Part shown: piece by piece, positions 9,181 to 20,230 of the stretch
Layout of the letters: each line of letters begins with the position of its first letter
Numbering within the stretch: position 1 is the first letter of the stretch
Source: Gracilariopsis chorda
Taxonomy: Eukaryota; Rhodophyta; Florideophyceae; Gracilariales; Gracilariaceae
DNA length: 64,000 nt
Assembly: GCA_003194525.1 (NCBI GenBank)
Contig: NBIV01000098.1
Span: 1 to 64,000 of the forward strand
Direction: 5' to 3'
Made by a program: the position numbers and the translations under genes
Notes under the pieces: model-generated
The model's database searches: none
What the model was told of the DNA's origin: nothing
What the model saw: only the letters and a program-made list of their open reading frames with translations

Positions 9181-12100
9181 ATGGACTCGTTCACTGGGGT
9201 CAAGATCGAGAAACTGGGTGAGGATAATTTCCACATCTGGAAGGAGAAAGTTCAATTGGTGCTTGCATTGAAAGATCTTAACGAACATCTCACCACTTCT
9301 CCACCCACCGACCCAGAACAGCTCTCTCAGTGGAAGAGCCGTGACTCTAAGGCTAGGGCAATTATTGGACTTTCGATCAGTGACGAACATTTGGATCATG
9401 TACGCGACGTTGAAACTGCTGCCGAAGTGTGGAAGGCTATATGCAATGTGTTCCAACGAAAGACTCTTCTCAACCGAATCAACGCTAGACGTGCTTTCTA
9501 CACCGCTAAAATGCGCGAGGACGAGAGGATGTTGCAATTCATCAATCGTGTTCGTCACTTGGCATCTGACCTTAAGAGCATGGACGTCAACGTTGAAGAG
9601 GAGGACATTGCAATGGCCATCGTATGTGGACTTCCGGACCGTTTTGAACACCTCATTGTGGCTATCGATACTACGATCGGAGATCGCGATCTCAGTTTGG
9701 AGTTTGTGAAGAGTCGTTTGCTGCAAGAAGAGCAGCGAATGAACGATCGTGCCAAAGAGGAGTCCGGAAGTGATGCTGCATTGGTTGGACGTCAGTTCCG
9801 TAAGAAGTCATTGAAGTCAGTGGTGTGTTACTATTGTGGCATAAAGGGTCATATCCAGAAGAACTGTTTCAAGAAACAACGTGATGGGGCTAACAAGGAT
9901 CAGGTCGATGCCGCTCACCCAAGTGTTAATACCGGGCTCAGCAATGAGCACGGTACGGGTGGCAGCGATTCTGATTATGTATGTCTCATTGCGACAGGTG
10001 CCGATAAGGCTACTAACAGTGACTGGATTGTTGACTCTGGTGCTACTGCCCACATGACTTATGACGATTCAATGTTCCAAACGTATGAGAGTAAGGTGTC
10101 GTCTGGCGTGAGTATCGGCAATGATTCCAAACTAGAGTCTGTTGGTCGCGGAAGTGTGGAGCTTGATCTGACTGTTGAGAAGTCCAGGCGTAAGTGCAAA
10201 CTGAAGCAGGTGGTGCATGTGCCAAGTTTAAGGTACCACCTACTGTCTGTGTCAGCGATTTGTGACCTGGGATGCAAGGTAGTGTTTGACAAAGAGAAGG
10301 TATGTGTCTACAAGGGGTCGAAAGTGGTTGCCGTTGGGCGCCGCGTTAAAGGCCTATACTACCTTTGCACTGCAGCAGATCAGTTCACAAATACAGACAG
10401 CGCGCTTGTGTCGGACTTGTCAGTGTGGCATGCTCGAATGGCTCATGTGAATGTGGAAGGCATTAAGCAGATGGCTCGAAATAAGGTTGTGTCAGGTCTG
10501 AATGTGGATGTTGCACAGAAGCTGGATGTATGTGGCTCGTGTATAGTAGGAAAGGCAACCCGTGCTCCGACTCCCAAGCAAGGGGGGGAACGAGCAGAAC
10601 ACGTACTGGAGCTTGTCCACTCGGACGTTTCGGGTCCAGTAAGTGTGCAATCCTTGGGAGGCTCGCACTACTTTGTCACATTCATCGACGATCACAGCCG
10701 TTACTGCTTCATCTACATGCTCAAGACTAAGGACGAGGTGTTCCAGATGTTCATAAAGTGGCTCAAGTTTGTTCAAAACCAGACTGGCAGAAATGTGAAA
10801 ACCATCACCGCACGTGACAGTGTGCTACGTGCTTTGCGCACTGACAACGGTGGTGAGTATCTGTCCAATCGTTTTGTGAAAGAGCTTGAGCGTCTTGGTA
10901 TTGAACATCAGCGAACTGTTCCTTACAATCCACAGCAGAATGGGCTTGCCGAGAGGTTCAATCGAACACTCATGGACTTGGTCAGATCGATGTTGCACCA
11001 CAAGAAACTGTCAAAGAAGTTCTGGGCTGAGGCTTTGAACGTTGCAGTGTATGTGCGCAATCGAGTGACATGCAATGCACTTCCGAGTGACGTGACACCA
11101 TTCGAGCTGTGGCAAGGACAGAAGCCTGATCTTAGTAATCTGCGTGTGTTTGGGAGCCGTTGCTGGTACAAAGTTTTGGATCATAAGCTGAAGAAGCTGG
11201 AGAACCGTGCTGTTGAAGCGATCTTCATTGGGTACACTTCTGGGTCTCACGGGTACAAGCTGTGGGACAGTCAGAAACTAAAAGTGATTGTGTCACGAGA
11301 TGTGAGGTTTGACGAGTTTTCGGGCTCTCAAGGCCATGAGAACTGTGAGGAAGAGGACTATGCTGACATTGAGTTAAGTGAAATGTCGAGTCCTCCTAAA
11401 ACTTCCACCTCTGACACATCCAATGAACCCAGTGAAGATGACCCTTCTGCACCAGTTCCTGATGTCCATGAAGCTTCTGAGAGTACTCCAGATGAGTCCA
11501 CATTTGTTCCAACGGTTGAGCCTGAGGTGCCAGATACACAGCCTGTTCGGAGGTCCACACGTGAACGCAAGAAGCCAAGCTCATGGTGGCGTGGAACTGC
11601 TCTGCTCACTGCTAGTGATGACACCCCTTCATCTTATAATGAGGCTGTATCACGTCCTGATTCCGAAGCGTGGAAGAAGGCAATGAAGAGCGAGTACCAG
11701 TCACTGATGGAGCATGACACATGGGACTTAGTGCCGAGGCCAGCAGACAGCAACGTGATTTCGTCCAAGTGGGTGTATGTTCAGAAGTATGAGGCAGCAC
11801 CATCTGGTGAACCAACTGTGAGATACAAGGCTCGTATGGTTGCAAGAGGATTCCTGCAGATCGAGGGTGTAGATTTCTCAGAGACATATGCACCAGTGGT
11901 GAAGTTCACCTCGATCAGAATGATCCTGTCAGTTGCAGCTGTACGTGACTTGCACTTGCACCAGATGGATGTGAAGACTGCATTTCTGAACGGTGAGCTT
12001 GAGGAGACGGTGTATATGGAGCAGCCAAAAGGTTTCATACAACAAGGAAACGAGGAGTTGGTGTGTCGTTTGAAGAAAGCCATCTATGGGCTTCGACAGG

Positions 12101-13212
12101 CACCAAGACAGTGGCATGCAAAGATATACTCGTTTCTTGTTGAGGAGATGCAACTGAGGCCAAACGACGCTGATGAGTGTGTTTACACCGGAATGATACT
12201 GGGATTCGTGGTTATCATTGCTCTTTATGTAGACGACCTGCTCATTGCAAGTCCGAGCATGGATACCATGGATCGTGTGAAGGCAGAGCTGTCGTCCCGT
12301 TTCCGCATGAAAGACCTGAAAGAAGCTCGCATGGTTCTAGGATTTGAGATCCATCGTGATAGAGCTAAGCGAGTGCTGTACCTTACTCAGTCAGCGTACA
12401 CGCAAAAGGTCTTGGAACGGTTCGGCATGCATCAGTGTAAGCCAGTTGACACTCCTATGGAATCCGGTGTGGACTTGAGTGTTGACGAAGAGGTACTTAC
12501 ACATGTCCCGTATCGTCAGGCGATTGGCTCTCTCATGTACTTGTCAGTGGGAACTCGTCCGGATATTTCATACGCGGTGTCCAAGTTGGCCAAGTATGTT
12601 GAGAAACCGGGAGAGACTCACTGGAAGGCAGTCAAGCGTGTACTTCGTTACCTCAATGGCACTTGCACATTTGGACTCACGTATGGCTGCAGCACTGATC
12701 TTGAACTACATGGGTATGTTGACTCTGACTGGGCAGGCGACATTGCTTCTCGCAAGTCCACCAGTGGATACTTGTTCATGATGGCTGGTGGACCAGTGTC
12801 GTGGTGCTCGCGTCAACAGGAAGTTGTTGCGCTGTCCAGTGCTGAGGCTGAGTACGTGAGTCTGTGTTCGGGTACGAAGGAGGCGATTTGGTTAAGGCGA
12901 CTTTGGAGTGGGATTGGCATTGTGGTTGGAGTTAAGGTGGACGAGTCAGTGAAACTGATGGTTGAACCAACGCCTGTGTATGTTGACAACCAGGGCTCGA
13001 TAGACCTTGCTCGCAACGGAGTTGTCAATAAGCGCACGAAGCACATTGACATTCGGTTCCACTTTACTCGCGAAGCTCTACGTGACAAGTCGATTGTGTT
13101 GTTCTACTGCCCCACGGACTCCATGGTTGCGGATATGTTGAACAAGCCACTTGCACGTGTGAAGCATGAGAAGTTCCGCGAGGAGAGTGGCGTCCAGCAC
13201 CTACACCTTTGA
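9181..13212 (+). CDS. Copia gag-pol polyprotein, intact
   Basis: A single 1344-codon frame from ATG (MDSFTGVKIE) to TGA encodes all copia proteins. Gag fills residues 1 to about 210, with a CCHC knuckle at about 216-229 (CYYCGIKGHIQKNC). The aspartic protease has DSGA at about 285. The integrase zinc site (HARMAH, CGSCIV) is at about 416-455, and the catalytic D, D and E are at about 482, 555 and 591, with 35 residues between the last two. RT has YVDD at about 1016-1019. RNase H has DSDWAGD at about 1181, SSAEAEY at about 1222 and YVDNQG at about 1268. All catalytic residues I can check are present. A TTG three codons upstream is in frame, but ATG 9181 is the natural start and matches A and G. 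Gag and pol share one frame, as in many copia elements. Confidence 0.97.
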   Translation: MDSFTGVKIEKLGEDNFHIWKEKVQLVLALKDLNEHLTTSPPTDPEQLSQWKSRDSKARAIIGLSISDEHLDHVRDVETAAEVWKAICNVFQRKTLLNRINARRAFYTAKMREDERMLQFINRVRHLASDLKSMDVNVEEEDIAMAIVCGLPDRFEHLIVAIDTTIGDRDLSLEFVKSRLLQEEQRMNDRAKEESGSDAALVGRQFRKKSLKSVVCYYCGIKGHIQKNCFKKQRDGANKDQVDAAHPSVNTGLSNEHGTGGSDSDYVCLIATGADKATNSDWIVDSGATAHMTYDDSMFQTYESKVSSGVSIGNDSKLESVGRGSVELDLTVEKSRRKCKLKQVVHVPSLRYHLLSVSAICDLGCKVVFDKEKVCVYKGSKVVAVGRRVKGLYYLCTAADQFTNTDSALVSDLSVWHARMAHVNVEGIKQMARNKVVSGLNVDVAQKLDVCGSCIVGKATRAPTPKQGGERAEHVLELVHSDVSGPVSVQSLGGSHYFVTFIDDHSRYCFIYMLKTKDEVFQMFIKWLKFVQNQTGRNVKTITARDSVLRALRTDNGGEYLSNRFVKELERLGIEHQRTVPYNPQQNGLAERFNRTLMDLVRSMLHHKKLSKKFWAEALNVAVYVRNRVTCNALPSDVTPFELWQGQKPDLSNLRVFGSRCWYKVLDHKLKKLENRAVEAIFIGYTSGSHGYKLWDSQKLKVIVSRDVRFDEFSGSQGHENCEEEDYADIELSEMSSPPKTSTSDTSNEPSEDDPSAPVPDVHEASESTPDESTFVPTVEPEVPDTQPVRRSTRERKKPSSWWRGTALLTASDDTPSSYNEAVSRPDSEAWKKAMKSEYQSLMEHDTWDLVPRPADSNVISSKWVYVQKYEAAPSGEPTVRYKARMVARGFLQIEGVDFSETYAPVVKFTSIRMILSVAAVRDLHLHQMDVKTAFLNGELEETVYMEQPKGFIQQGNEELVCRLKKAIYGLRQAPRQWHAKIYSFLVEEMQLRPNDADECVYTGMILGFVVIIALYVDDLLIASPSMDTMDRVKAELSSRFRMKDLKEARMVLGFEIHRDRAKRVLYLTQSAYTQKVLERFGMHQCKPVDTPMESGVDLSVDEEVLTHVPYRQAIGSLMYLSVGTRPDISYAVSKLAKYVEKPGETHWKAVKRVLRYLNGTCTFGLTYGCSTDLELHGYVDSDWAGDIASRKSTSGYLFMMAGGPVSWCSRQQEVVALSSAEAEYVSLCSGTKEAIWLRRLWSGIGIVVGVKVDESVKLMVEPTPVYVDNQGSIDLARNGVVNKRTKHIDIRFHFTREALRDKSIVLFYCPTDSMVADMLNKPLARVKHEKFREESGVQHLHL

Positions 13213-13219
13213 AGTGAGT

Positions 13220-13232
13220 GACAGAGGGGGGG
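13220..13232 (+). other. Polypurine tract of element C
   Basis: GACAGAGGGGGGG directly before the 3' LTR, identical to the tract in A. Confidence 0.8.
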
Positions 13233-14104
13233 TGTTGGATGTTGACCTTGTGCTGTCACTGAAACGAAAAGTGCTGGGGAGCATGGGCTGTTTTGGAGGG
13301 TGCTGCTGGAAAAGCGCATATGCGCCTCTGTGCAAAGTGAACGTGAAACGGGCTTCTGATTGGCTACTGCAAATGTGCATATGCAACGTAGTGTGTACAA
13401 GTGTTATGGCGCAAGTGGGTTGTTCCGGGTTACACGTGTGTAGCTAGCACAGATGGTTATGCTGTACAGTATGCACAGGTATGTACGTGGACATGTTGAA
13501 CAGGTTGAGGCATGTTGGAGTACTGTGGTGAAGAGTCTGGTACAGTCATGAGGTTTACAGGAAGACTGTGGTAACATGTTGTTGGTGACTTAGGACTTGT
13601 GGTGAATTTGTAGTGACGTGGTACTTGGTGTGTTGGTGTATACACATGATGATGAGTTGTATGGATTACAGTGCGTTGGCACAATGTGAATCTGTGCATG
13701 GTCATGGTTGTGTAGGCACGTAACATGTCGTGTAGTGTTGTACACTGTTGTTGTGTAGGCACGTAACATGTTGTGTAGTGTTGTGCACTGTTGTTGTGTA
13801 GGCACGTAACTTGTTGTGTATTTTTGTGCACTTTTGTGCGTTGTTGTGCACTGTTAGTTGTAAGCTGTCATGAATTATGACAGTGTTACTGTGTTATGTT
13901 AGAAGATGATTGGTAGTATTGAGTGTCTCCGCTTGTAGCTTAGGGTTTACTGATAGTTGGAGTTGAGCGGTAGTGCGGCGAAATAGTACTATATAAGTTG
14001 TGACTCAACCACCTCCAAGTAAACTCCGAGCCAGAGCTGGCGAACTTCCCTTTCATCCCCCCACCTTCCTTATCCAACCTTCCCTTGCAGCTATACCTCC
14101 ATTA
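13233..14104 (+). repeat. 3' LTR of element C (872 bp)
   Basis: Nearly identical to 7018-7889, including the 43-bp tandem array (about 13707-13835) and TATA box (13990-13997). It ends CCTCCATTA and is followed by the CATAG duplication. Confidence 0.95.
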
Positions 14105-14109
14105 CATAG
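14105..14109. repeat. Target site duplication CATAG, right copy
   Basis: Matches 7013-7017 and closes the C insertion. Confidence 0.93.
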
Positions 14110-14882
14110 TGGAGGAGCTCAAGTCACTGTATGACCTACGTGTTGAGACTCGTGTCAGAATGTATCTTGGTGTTGAATTAAGCTGGAACATGGACTCCAA
14201 TGGCCATTTGTTAGGTGTGAAACTAGCACAGCCGTTGTATGTCAGTGGAATGTTACGTCGGTTTGGACTGGAAGGTAGCAAGCCTGCACGAAGCCCAATG
14301 GTGGAATCCTTCTTTTCCTCGCTTGATGCGGAGGAGGACAAGTCCCAATTTGAAGTCCAGTTGTATCAGCAGATGATCGGGTCTCTGCTGTACCTCGCAT
14401 TACGCACGCGTTTGGACATATTGGCACCTGTACTTATCCTAGCACGCTTTCAGAAAGCACCAACTCGGTATTTTCATCGAGCGGTGAAGCGCGTGCTAAG
14501 GTATTTACGTGGCACTACTCACCATGGACTTGTTTATCACCGTGGGAACCTGCTGCTGAATGGTTATGTGGACTCTGATTACGCAGGCGACACCACGGAT
14601 CGCAAGTCTTTGTCTGGCTTTATGATCAAACTCGGGTCATGTGTTTGTTTCTACGGTGCCCGTAAGCAGGCGTCGGTGGCATTGTCTACAGCCGAGTCTG
14701 AGTACTACGCATTGGTGATGGCAAGTCAGGAGCTAATGTGGATATCTCGAGTACTTGAGAAATCTGGGATACCGGTTAATGACAGAACTCCACTACGCTC
14801 AGATAATCAATGTGCGATTGAGTGGGCCATTGGTGAGCGTTGCCCCTCTGGACGTGCCAAACATATTGACGTGAAGATACCC
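14110..14882 (+). pseudogene. Element B RT end and RNase H, part 2
   Basis: B's RT resumes in frame after C (VEELKSLYDLRVETR), followed by the RT connection (YQQMIGSLLYLALRTRLDI) and RNase H (GYVDSDYAGDTTDRKS, STAESEYYAL, SDNQCAIEWA, KHIDVKI). The frame is open to the junction with D's LTR at 14883, where it is cut. The 3' end, polypurine tract and 3' LTR of this B copy are not seen. No stop is visible in either B part. Confidence 0.92.
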
Positions 14883-15661
14883 TGTTGATAGTTGAAAGGA
14901 AGTTAAGGGGATGGAAGGGAAGTTCGCCAGCTCTGGCTTGGATTTACTTGGAGGTCTTTCAGGCACATCTTATATACCACTCTAAGCTCGAATTGCGCGG
15001 GAACACCAACTACAAGTAAAACCTAAACCACTAAGCAGGGACACTCAATACTACCAATCATCATCTAACATGACATAGCCAGCTCAGCACAACCTCATTA
15101 CACCAACGCACTCCAACGCACAAATGTTCTGTAATAGTTACGTCCATACACATGACCATGACAAGGCACAAATTCACGACTCCAACACACGCCAGCACAT
15201 GCCAACACATCACGGTAACTCAACACGTCACGGTAAGTCGGCACGTAACCTGTGGTGTTAGTGCCATGTCATCATGTGGCAATTCACACAACACCCACGT
15301 CATCAATATACCCGTGCATGTGTAAACCTGTTGACAGTGCATGCGCACCTTACCATTGTACCAACCACTGCTGTACCACTTGTACCAGGTGTCAACCACT
15401 TCATCAGTATCCCCTGCACACAACGTACACTGTGACCACTGTAGTAGCTGGACACGTGGGTGTGTCCAACCGATCCAGTTATGCCATACCACTTGTACGC
15501 ACCACGTTGCATATGTACATTTGCAGTAGCCAATCAGAAGCCAGTTTCACGTTGGGTTCGCGCACACGCGCATATGCGCTTTTGCAGAGGTACCCTCTGA
15601 AACAGCCCATGCTCCCCGGAACATTTGGTTTTCAGTGACAGCACAGGTACTACTGCCAACA
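14883..15661 (-). repeat. 3' LTR of element D (779 bp, reversed)
   Basis: Reverse complement of the A-type LTR: it begins TGTTGATAGTTG and ends ACTGCCAACA on the plus strand. The shared cassette reads reversed at about 15510-15590. Confidence 0.94.
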
Positions 15662-15675
15662 CCCCCCTTCTGTCA
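15662..15675 (-). other. Polypurine tract of element D
   Basis: On the minus strand this reads GACAGAAGGGGGG just before the LTR, as in A and C. Confidence 0.7.
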
Positions 15676-15681
15676 CTGACT

Positions 15682-17911
15682 TCAAAGGTCTAAGGGGAGC
15701 AAGCCACAGTCACCGCGGAACCTTGCCAGCTTAACTCGACCGAGCGCTTTCGTCAGCATATCGGCAACCATGTCTTCCGTGGAACAGTACTGCAACTGGA
15801 CGGCTTTGTCGTGTAGAGCCTCTCTGTTGAAGTGAAAGCGAATATCAATGTGCTTAGTACGCTTGTTCACAACTCCATTTCGAGCAAGGTCGATGCAACC
15901 TTGGTTGTCCACGTACACAGTTGTGGGCTCAACCATTAGCGTCACTGACTCATCCACGTGTAGTCCACTTGCGTTGCCAATGCCACGCCACAGTCGTCCC
16001 AGCCAGATCGCTTCCTTCGTCCCACCGCACAGACTCACATACTCAGCCTCAGCGCTGGACAATGCAACTACTTCCTGCTGGCGCGAGCTCCAAGACACAG
16101 GAGCACCGCACATCATGAACACATACCCACTGGTGGACTTGCGGTTGGATGTATCACCTGCCCAGTCAGAGTCTACGTATCCATACAGCTGAGTATCAGT
16201 CGTGGTGCCATAAGTAAATCCGAGGGAGCGAGTGCCATTGAGGTAACGCAGAACACGCTTGACCGCTTTCCAATGAGTCTCTCCAGGTTTCTCGACATAC
16301 TTGGCTAGCTTGGACACTGCAAACGAGATGTCCGGTCGAGTGCCAACAGAGAGATACATCAGACAACCGATCACCTGGCGATACGGGATGTTCGTCAGAG
16401 GCTCTTCTACCTTAGTGAGGTCAGCACCGGAGTCCATGGGAGTGTCCGTTGGTTTGCACTGCAACATGCCAAAACGTTCTAAGACCTTACGCGTGTATGC
16501 AGACTGTGTCAGGTACAGCTGTCTTTTGGATCGATCACGATGGATCTCGAACCCAAGTACCATGCGCGCTTCACTGAGATCCTTCATTTGAAAACGTTTT
16601 GACAGTTCACGCTTTACGCGATTCGTTGTTTCCATACTTGGAATCGCAATGAGCAAGTCGTCCACATAAAGAGCAATGATCACAAGCGCTCCCAGTACCT
16701 CTCCGGTGTAGACGCACTCGTCTGCGAAGTTTGGCTTCAGACCCATCCAACCAACGAGGAACAAGTACATCTTTGCAAACCACTGCCTTGATGCCTGTCG
16801 TAGCCCATAGATGGCTTTCTTGAGAAGGCATACCAAGTCCTCGTTCCCAGGTTTGATGAATCCATCCGGCTGCTCCATGTACACAGTCTCTTCCAGGTCG
16901 CCATTCAAGAATGCAGTCTTCACATCCATCTGGTGCAGATGATAGTCCTGCACTGCTACAATGGACAGAATTATTCTAATGGATGTGAATTTTACCACTG
17001 GTGCATACGTCTCGGAGAATTCTACACCCTCGATCTGTAGAAACCCTCGAGCCACCACACGAGCCTTGTACCTCACTGTCGGTTCATCGTTGTCGCCAGC
17101 CTCATATTTTTGCACAAATACCCACTTGGATGATATCACGTTGCTGTTAGCTGGCCTTGGCACTAACTCCCATGTGTCATGCTCCATCAGAGACTCGTAC
17201 TCACTGTTCATGGCCTTGGTCCACGCTTTTGAATCAGGACGTGACACCGCATCCGAGCATGAGGATGGGATGTCATCACTGGCAGTGAGTAAGGCAGTTC
17301 CGCGCCACCACGAGGTAGGCGCTCTACGGTCACGAGTGGATATCCGAAGTGGTTGTGGATTTGGTACGTCTGGCTCAACTTCTGTCTCAGCTGTGAACTC
17401 ATCGTGGCCACTGCCTGAAGCTTCTTCTGGGGGAGTATGTGGTGCAGCGGGTTCAACTTGGGCAGCATTGGTGGGTGTAGTAGAGGTGGAGGTGATGTTT
17501 GATTTCGGCTTGTCCGAGATGTCGATCTCAGCATAGTCGTCATCATCAACGTGGTCAGTACCTTGATCTGAACCACTACATTCGTCAAACCTCACATCTC
17601 TCGACACAACCACCTTCTTCTTTTGCGCATCCCACAGTTTATAACCGTTCGATCCAGATGTGTACCCAATAAAGATTGCCTCCACGGCACGTTGCTCCAG
17701 CTTCTTCAGCTTGTGGTCCACCACTTTGTACCAGCACCGGCTACGGAACACACGCAGATTGCTCAAGTCAGGTTCATATCCACTCCACATCTCGAGTGGT
17801 GTCACGTCACTCGGAAGGGCCTTGCAGGTGACTCGATTGCGCACATACACTGCAACGTTAAATGCTTCAGCCAAGAAGCTCTTTGGCAGTTTCTTGTGAT
17901 GCAGCATCGAT
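15682..17911 (-). pseudogene. Copia pol of element D, 5'-truncated but open
   Basis: A 741-codon open frame (first internal Met codon at 17907) covers the integrase C-terminal half, RT and RNase H. Visible motifs are AVYVRNRVTC, the linker with RRAPTSWWRGTALL, RT MDVKTAFLNGD and YVDDLLIAI, and RNase H YVDSDWAGDTSNRKS, SSAEAEY and YVDNQGC. It ends LLPLDL and TGA, as A does. Gag, protease and the integrase catalytic D/D/E region are missing because the element is cut at 17911. No stop is seen in what remains, so the copy was probably functional until it was truncated. Confidence 0.93.
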
Positions 17912-18690
17912 TGTTGGCAGTAGTACCTGTGCTGTCACTGAAAACCAAATGTTCCGGGGAGCATGGGCTGTTTTGGAGGGTACCTCTGCAAAAGCGCATA
18001 TGCGCGTGTGCGCGAACCCAACGTGAAACTGGCTTCCGATGGGCTACTGCAAATGTACATATGCAACGTGGTGCGTACAAGTGGTATGGCATAACTGGAT
18101 CGGTTGGACACACCCACGTGTCCAGCTACTACAGTGGTCACAGTGTACGTTGTGCGCAGGGGATACTGGTGAAGTGGTTGACAGCTGGTACAAGTGGTAC
18201 AGCAGTGGTTGGTACAATGGTAAGGTGCGCATGGACTGTCAACAGGTTTACACATACACGGGTATATTGATGACGTGGGTGTTGTGTGTATTTTCACATG
18301 ATGACATGGCACTAACACCACAGGTTACGTGCCGATTTACCGTGACGTGTTGACTTACCGTGATGTGTTGGCATGTGCTGGCGTGTGTTGGAGTCGTGAA
18401 TTTGTGCCTTGTCCTGGTCATGTGTATGCACGTAACTATTACAGAACGTTGGTGCGTTGGTGTGCGTTGATGTAATGAGGTTGTGCTGAGCTGGCTATGT
18501 CATGTTAGATGATGATTGGTAGTATTGAGTGTCCCTGCTTAGTGGTTTAGGTTTTACTTGTAGTTGGTGTTCCCGCGCAATTCGAGTTTAGAGTGGTACA
18601 TAAGATGTGCCTGAAGGAGCTCCAAGTAAATCCAAGCTAGAGCTGGCGAACTTCCCTTCCATCCCCTCATCTTTCTTACAACTTTCAACA
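17912..18690 (+). repeat. LTR E, forward 779-bp A-type LTR
   Basis: It starts TGTTGGCAGTAG and ends ACTTTCAACA, the exact LTR ends of A. It lies head-to-head against D's truncated pol, with no element body of its own. Flanking 5-mers (TCGAT left, TGGAT right) differ by one base, so a clean solo-LTR insertion is not demonstrated. Its TATA-like site is altered (TACATAAG near 18597). Confidence 0.92.
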
Positions 18691-18789
18691 TGGATGAATG
18701 CTCCGAACTTGACATGACCACATTCCAGTCACCTTTAATTCGACAAGCGGGACTTAGACGGTGTCGCCAGAGGGTGTAATCTTTGCCCC
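18691..18789 (-). pseudogene. Fragment of copia family 2 gag (element I)
   Basis: The minus strand reads GKDYTLWRHRL, then CRIKGDWNVV, with one in-frame stop. It matches the gag N-terminus of J (GEDYMLWRHRL) and L. It is about 33 codons long, cut on the left by LTR E and on the right by F's LTR. Confidence 0.8.
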
Positions 18790-19612
18790 TGTTGATATGA
18801 AATGATGTGGATAGATAATGTTGGGCTTCGGCAGAAATGAAAAGGAAAGAAAGAAGGAAAATAAATATTGAAGGTTGCCAGGCTTGGGGGCGAGTTCATT
18901 TGGTACTGCACCTTCTGAGTCTTATATAGCACCTGTAGTTCGCACTACCACTACAAGAAAACCCTACACTACTAAGTGGGGACACCCAATACTACCAATC
19001 ATAATCAAACATAACACAATAAGGGTTGCACACACTGATTACACCTTGGTACAAGCATGCATAACAATATTACAACACATTACAACCACGCACACCAAGT
19101 GAACAAAGCAGCCAACATTGCGCAACAAGTGAACAAGACATGCCAACAATGTGCCAGCATGGGACAGCACTGTGTAAACACTTACATCCATCATCATCAA
19201 TCTGACAAAGCACGAATTCACATGCCACTGCATCCATGTACATACCCTAGGTGTGGTGTGTGCATGGCACGTGCTTACTTGCACAACTGCACATATGCAA
19301 CGCCTGCATGTACCTGTAAACCAGATGTAGTCACACATATTCCTAAGTACCATGCCCATTCACCTTATGCCAAGTGGCCAGTTCCATGCCCATGACCCAT
19401 ACAATGCATAACACTTGAACCAATGCATTGCATATGAGTATATGCAGTAGCCAATCATATGCCCGTTTCACGTTGGGTTTGAGAACACACGCATATGCGC
19501 TTTTGCAAAGCAGCTCTCAAAAACAGCCCTCCGTTATGTGAAACTTTGTTTCCAAGTGCTGCACCATGATGTCCCAGGACTACCAGGCGCTCGACCATTT
19601 GCTAACATCAAC
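18790..19612 (-). repeat. 3' LTR of element F (reversed)
   Basis: On the plus strand it runs from TGTTGATATGAAATG to TAACATCAACC. It contains, reversed, the TATA box (CTTATATAGCAC near 18920), the CAATACTACCAAT block near 18990 and the cassette (TAGCCAATCATATGCCCGTTTCACG, then CGCATATGCGC) at about 19430-19510. Confidence 0.88.
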
Positions 19613-20227
19613 CATCCTCCTCGAGTTCCTGGGACGCACCATGCTCCAGAGTCTGCAAGTACACTCCCTCAAGTGCACGAGACACGACCTTGGTATCTGG
19701 GTTCATTTTCAATATATATGCTGTGCATCCAAACGCTTCAGCATACTACAACGACGGCTTAACACCGCCCACCAAAAGGTATAGATTCAGACCTGTAGTA
19801 GAGTGGAGAGATCTACCGCATATACTAATATCATATTTCAATGCATACGGCCATAGGCATTCTTGCCAGTGTGCCTTAATTTGCAAAGCTCGAGCAGCTT
19901 CTTCCATTGTGCGCTTGATGCGCTCGGCAATTGCATTATAGTCTGGGGTGTAGGGGGGTGAGAATATCATTCTCTGCAGACCATTCGTGGTTTATTGTTG
20001 GAGAGCAATGTACTCTTCGGCATTGTTTGTATGCAAATTCTAAGTATGCACATGCGCTCCTCCAACAATCTGATGTAACTCTTGCGCTCCTCCAACCTGC
20101 GGGAATTTTCGCCCAACATCAGGAACCACTGCGCTAACACCATAGCTATGCGAAACGAAGTCGTTATGCTCAATCGGATTTGGCAGCCTGTACAAACGAG
20201 AGGACATGTGACGTTGCCCACATCCAA
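19613..20227 (-). pseudogene. Integrase remnant of element F
   Basis: Minus-strand pieces of a copia integrase. From 19970 downward it reads MIFSPPYTPDYNAIAERI with the catalytic Glu region, then LWPYALKYDIS and STTGLN. Upstream (about 19967-20227) only degraded N-terminal sequence with shifts is seen, including a duplicated CTCCTCCAAC segment near 20057-20095. The 3' part ends near 19690 in a region that joins directly to the element tail. The catalytic Asp positions are not recognisable, so this copy is not functional. Confidence 0.75.
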
Positions 20228-20230
20228 TCT

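Larger units (their letters stand above)
7018..14104 (+). mobile_element. Copia element C, complete and intact
   Basis: A full-length 7087-bp Ty1/copia element: 872-bp LTRs, iMet anticodon-type primer site, 1.28-kb leader, one open gag-pol of 1344 codons, polypurine tract, 3' LTR, and a perfect 5-bp target duplication. I noticed only one LTR mismatch (near 7615 versus 13830). The insertion is therefore recent, and this is the best candidate for an active, autonomous element in the window. Confidence 0.96.
14883..17911 (-). mobile_element. Copia element D, reversed and 5'-truncated
   Basis: A family 1 copia on the minus strand: 779-bp 3' LTR at its left end, polypurine tract, then pol up to the middle of integrase. 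At 17911 the coding sequence stops exactly where a forward LTR (E) begins with TGTTGG. The flank before 14883 (TACCC) has no partner at the other end. The structure suggests auto-integration or a later insertion plus deletion. Confidence 0.9.

Noticed and set aside
18875..19400. Short plus-strand ORFs in F, K1 and L LTRs (for example 19057-19395)
   Set aside because: They lie in LTR sequence, recur with every family 2 LTR in either direction, and show His/Cys/Thr-rich translations without motifs.
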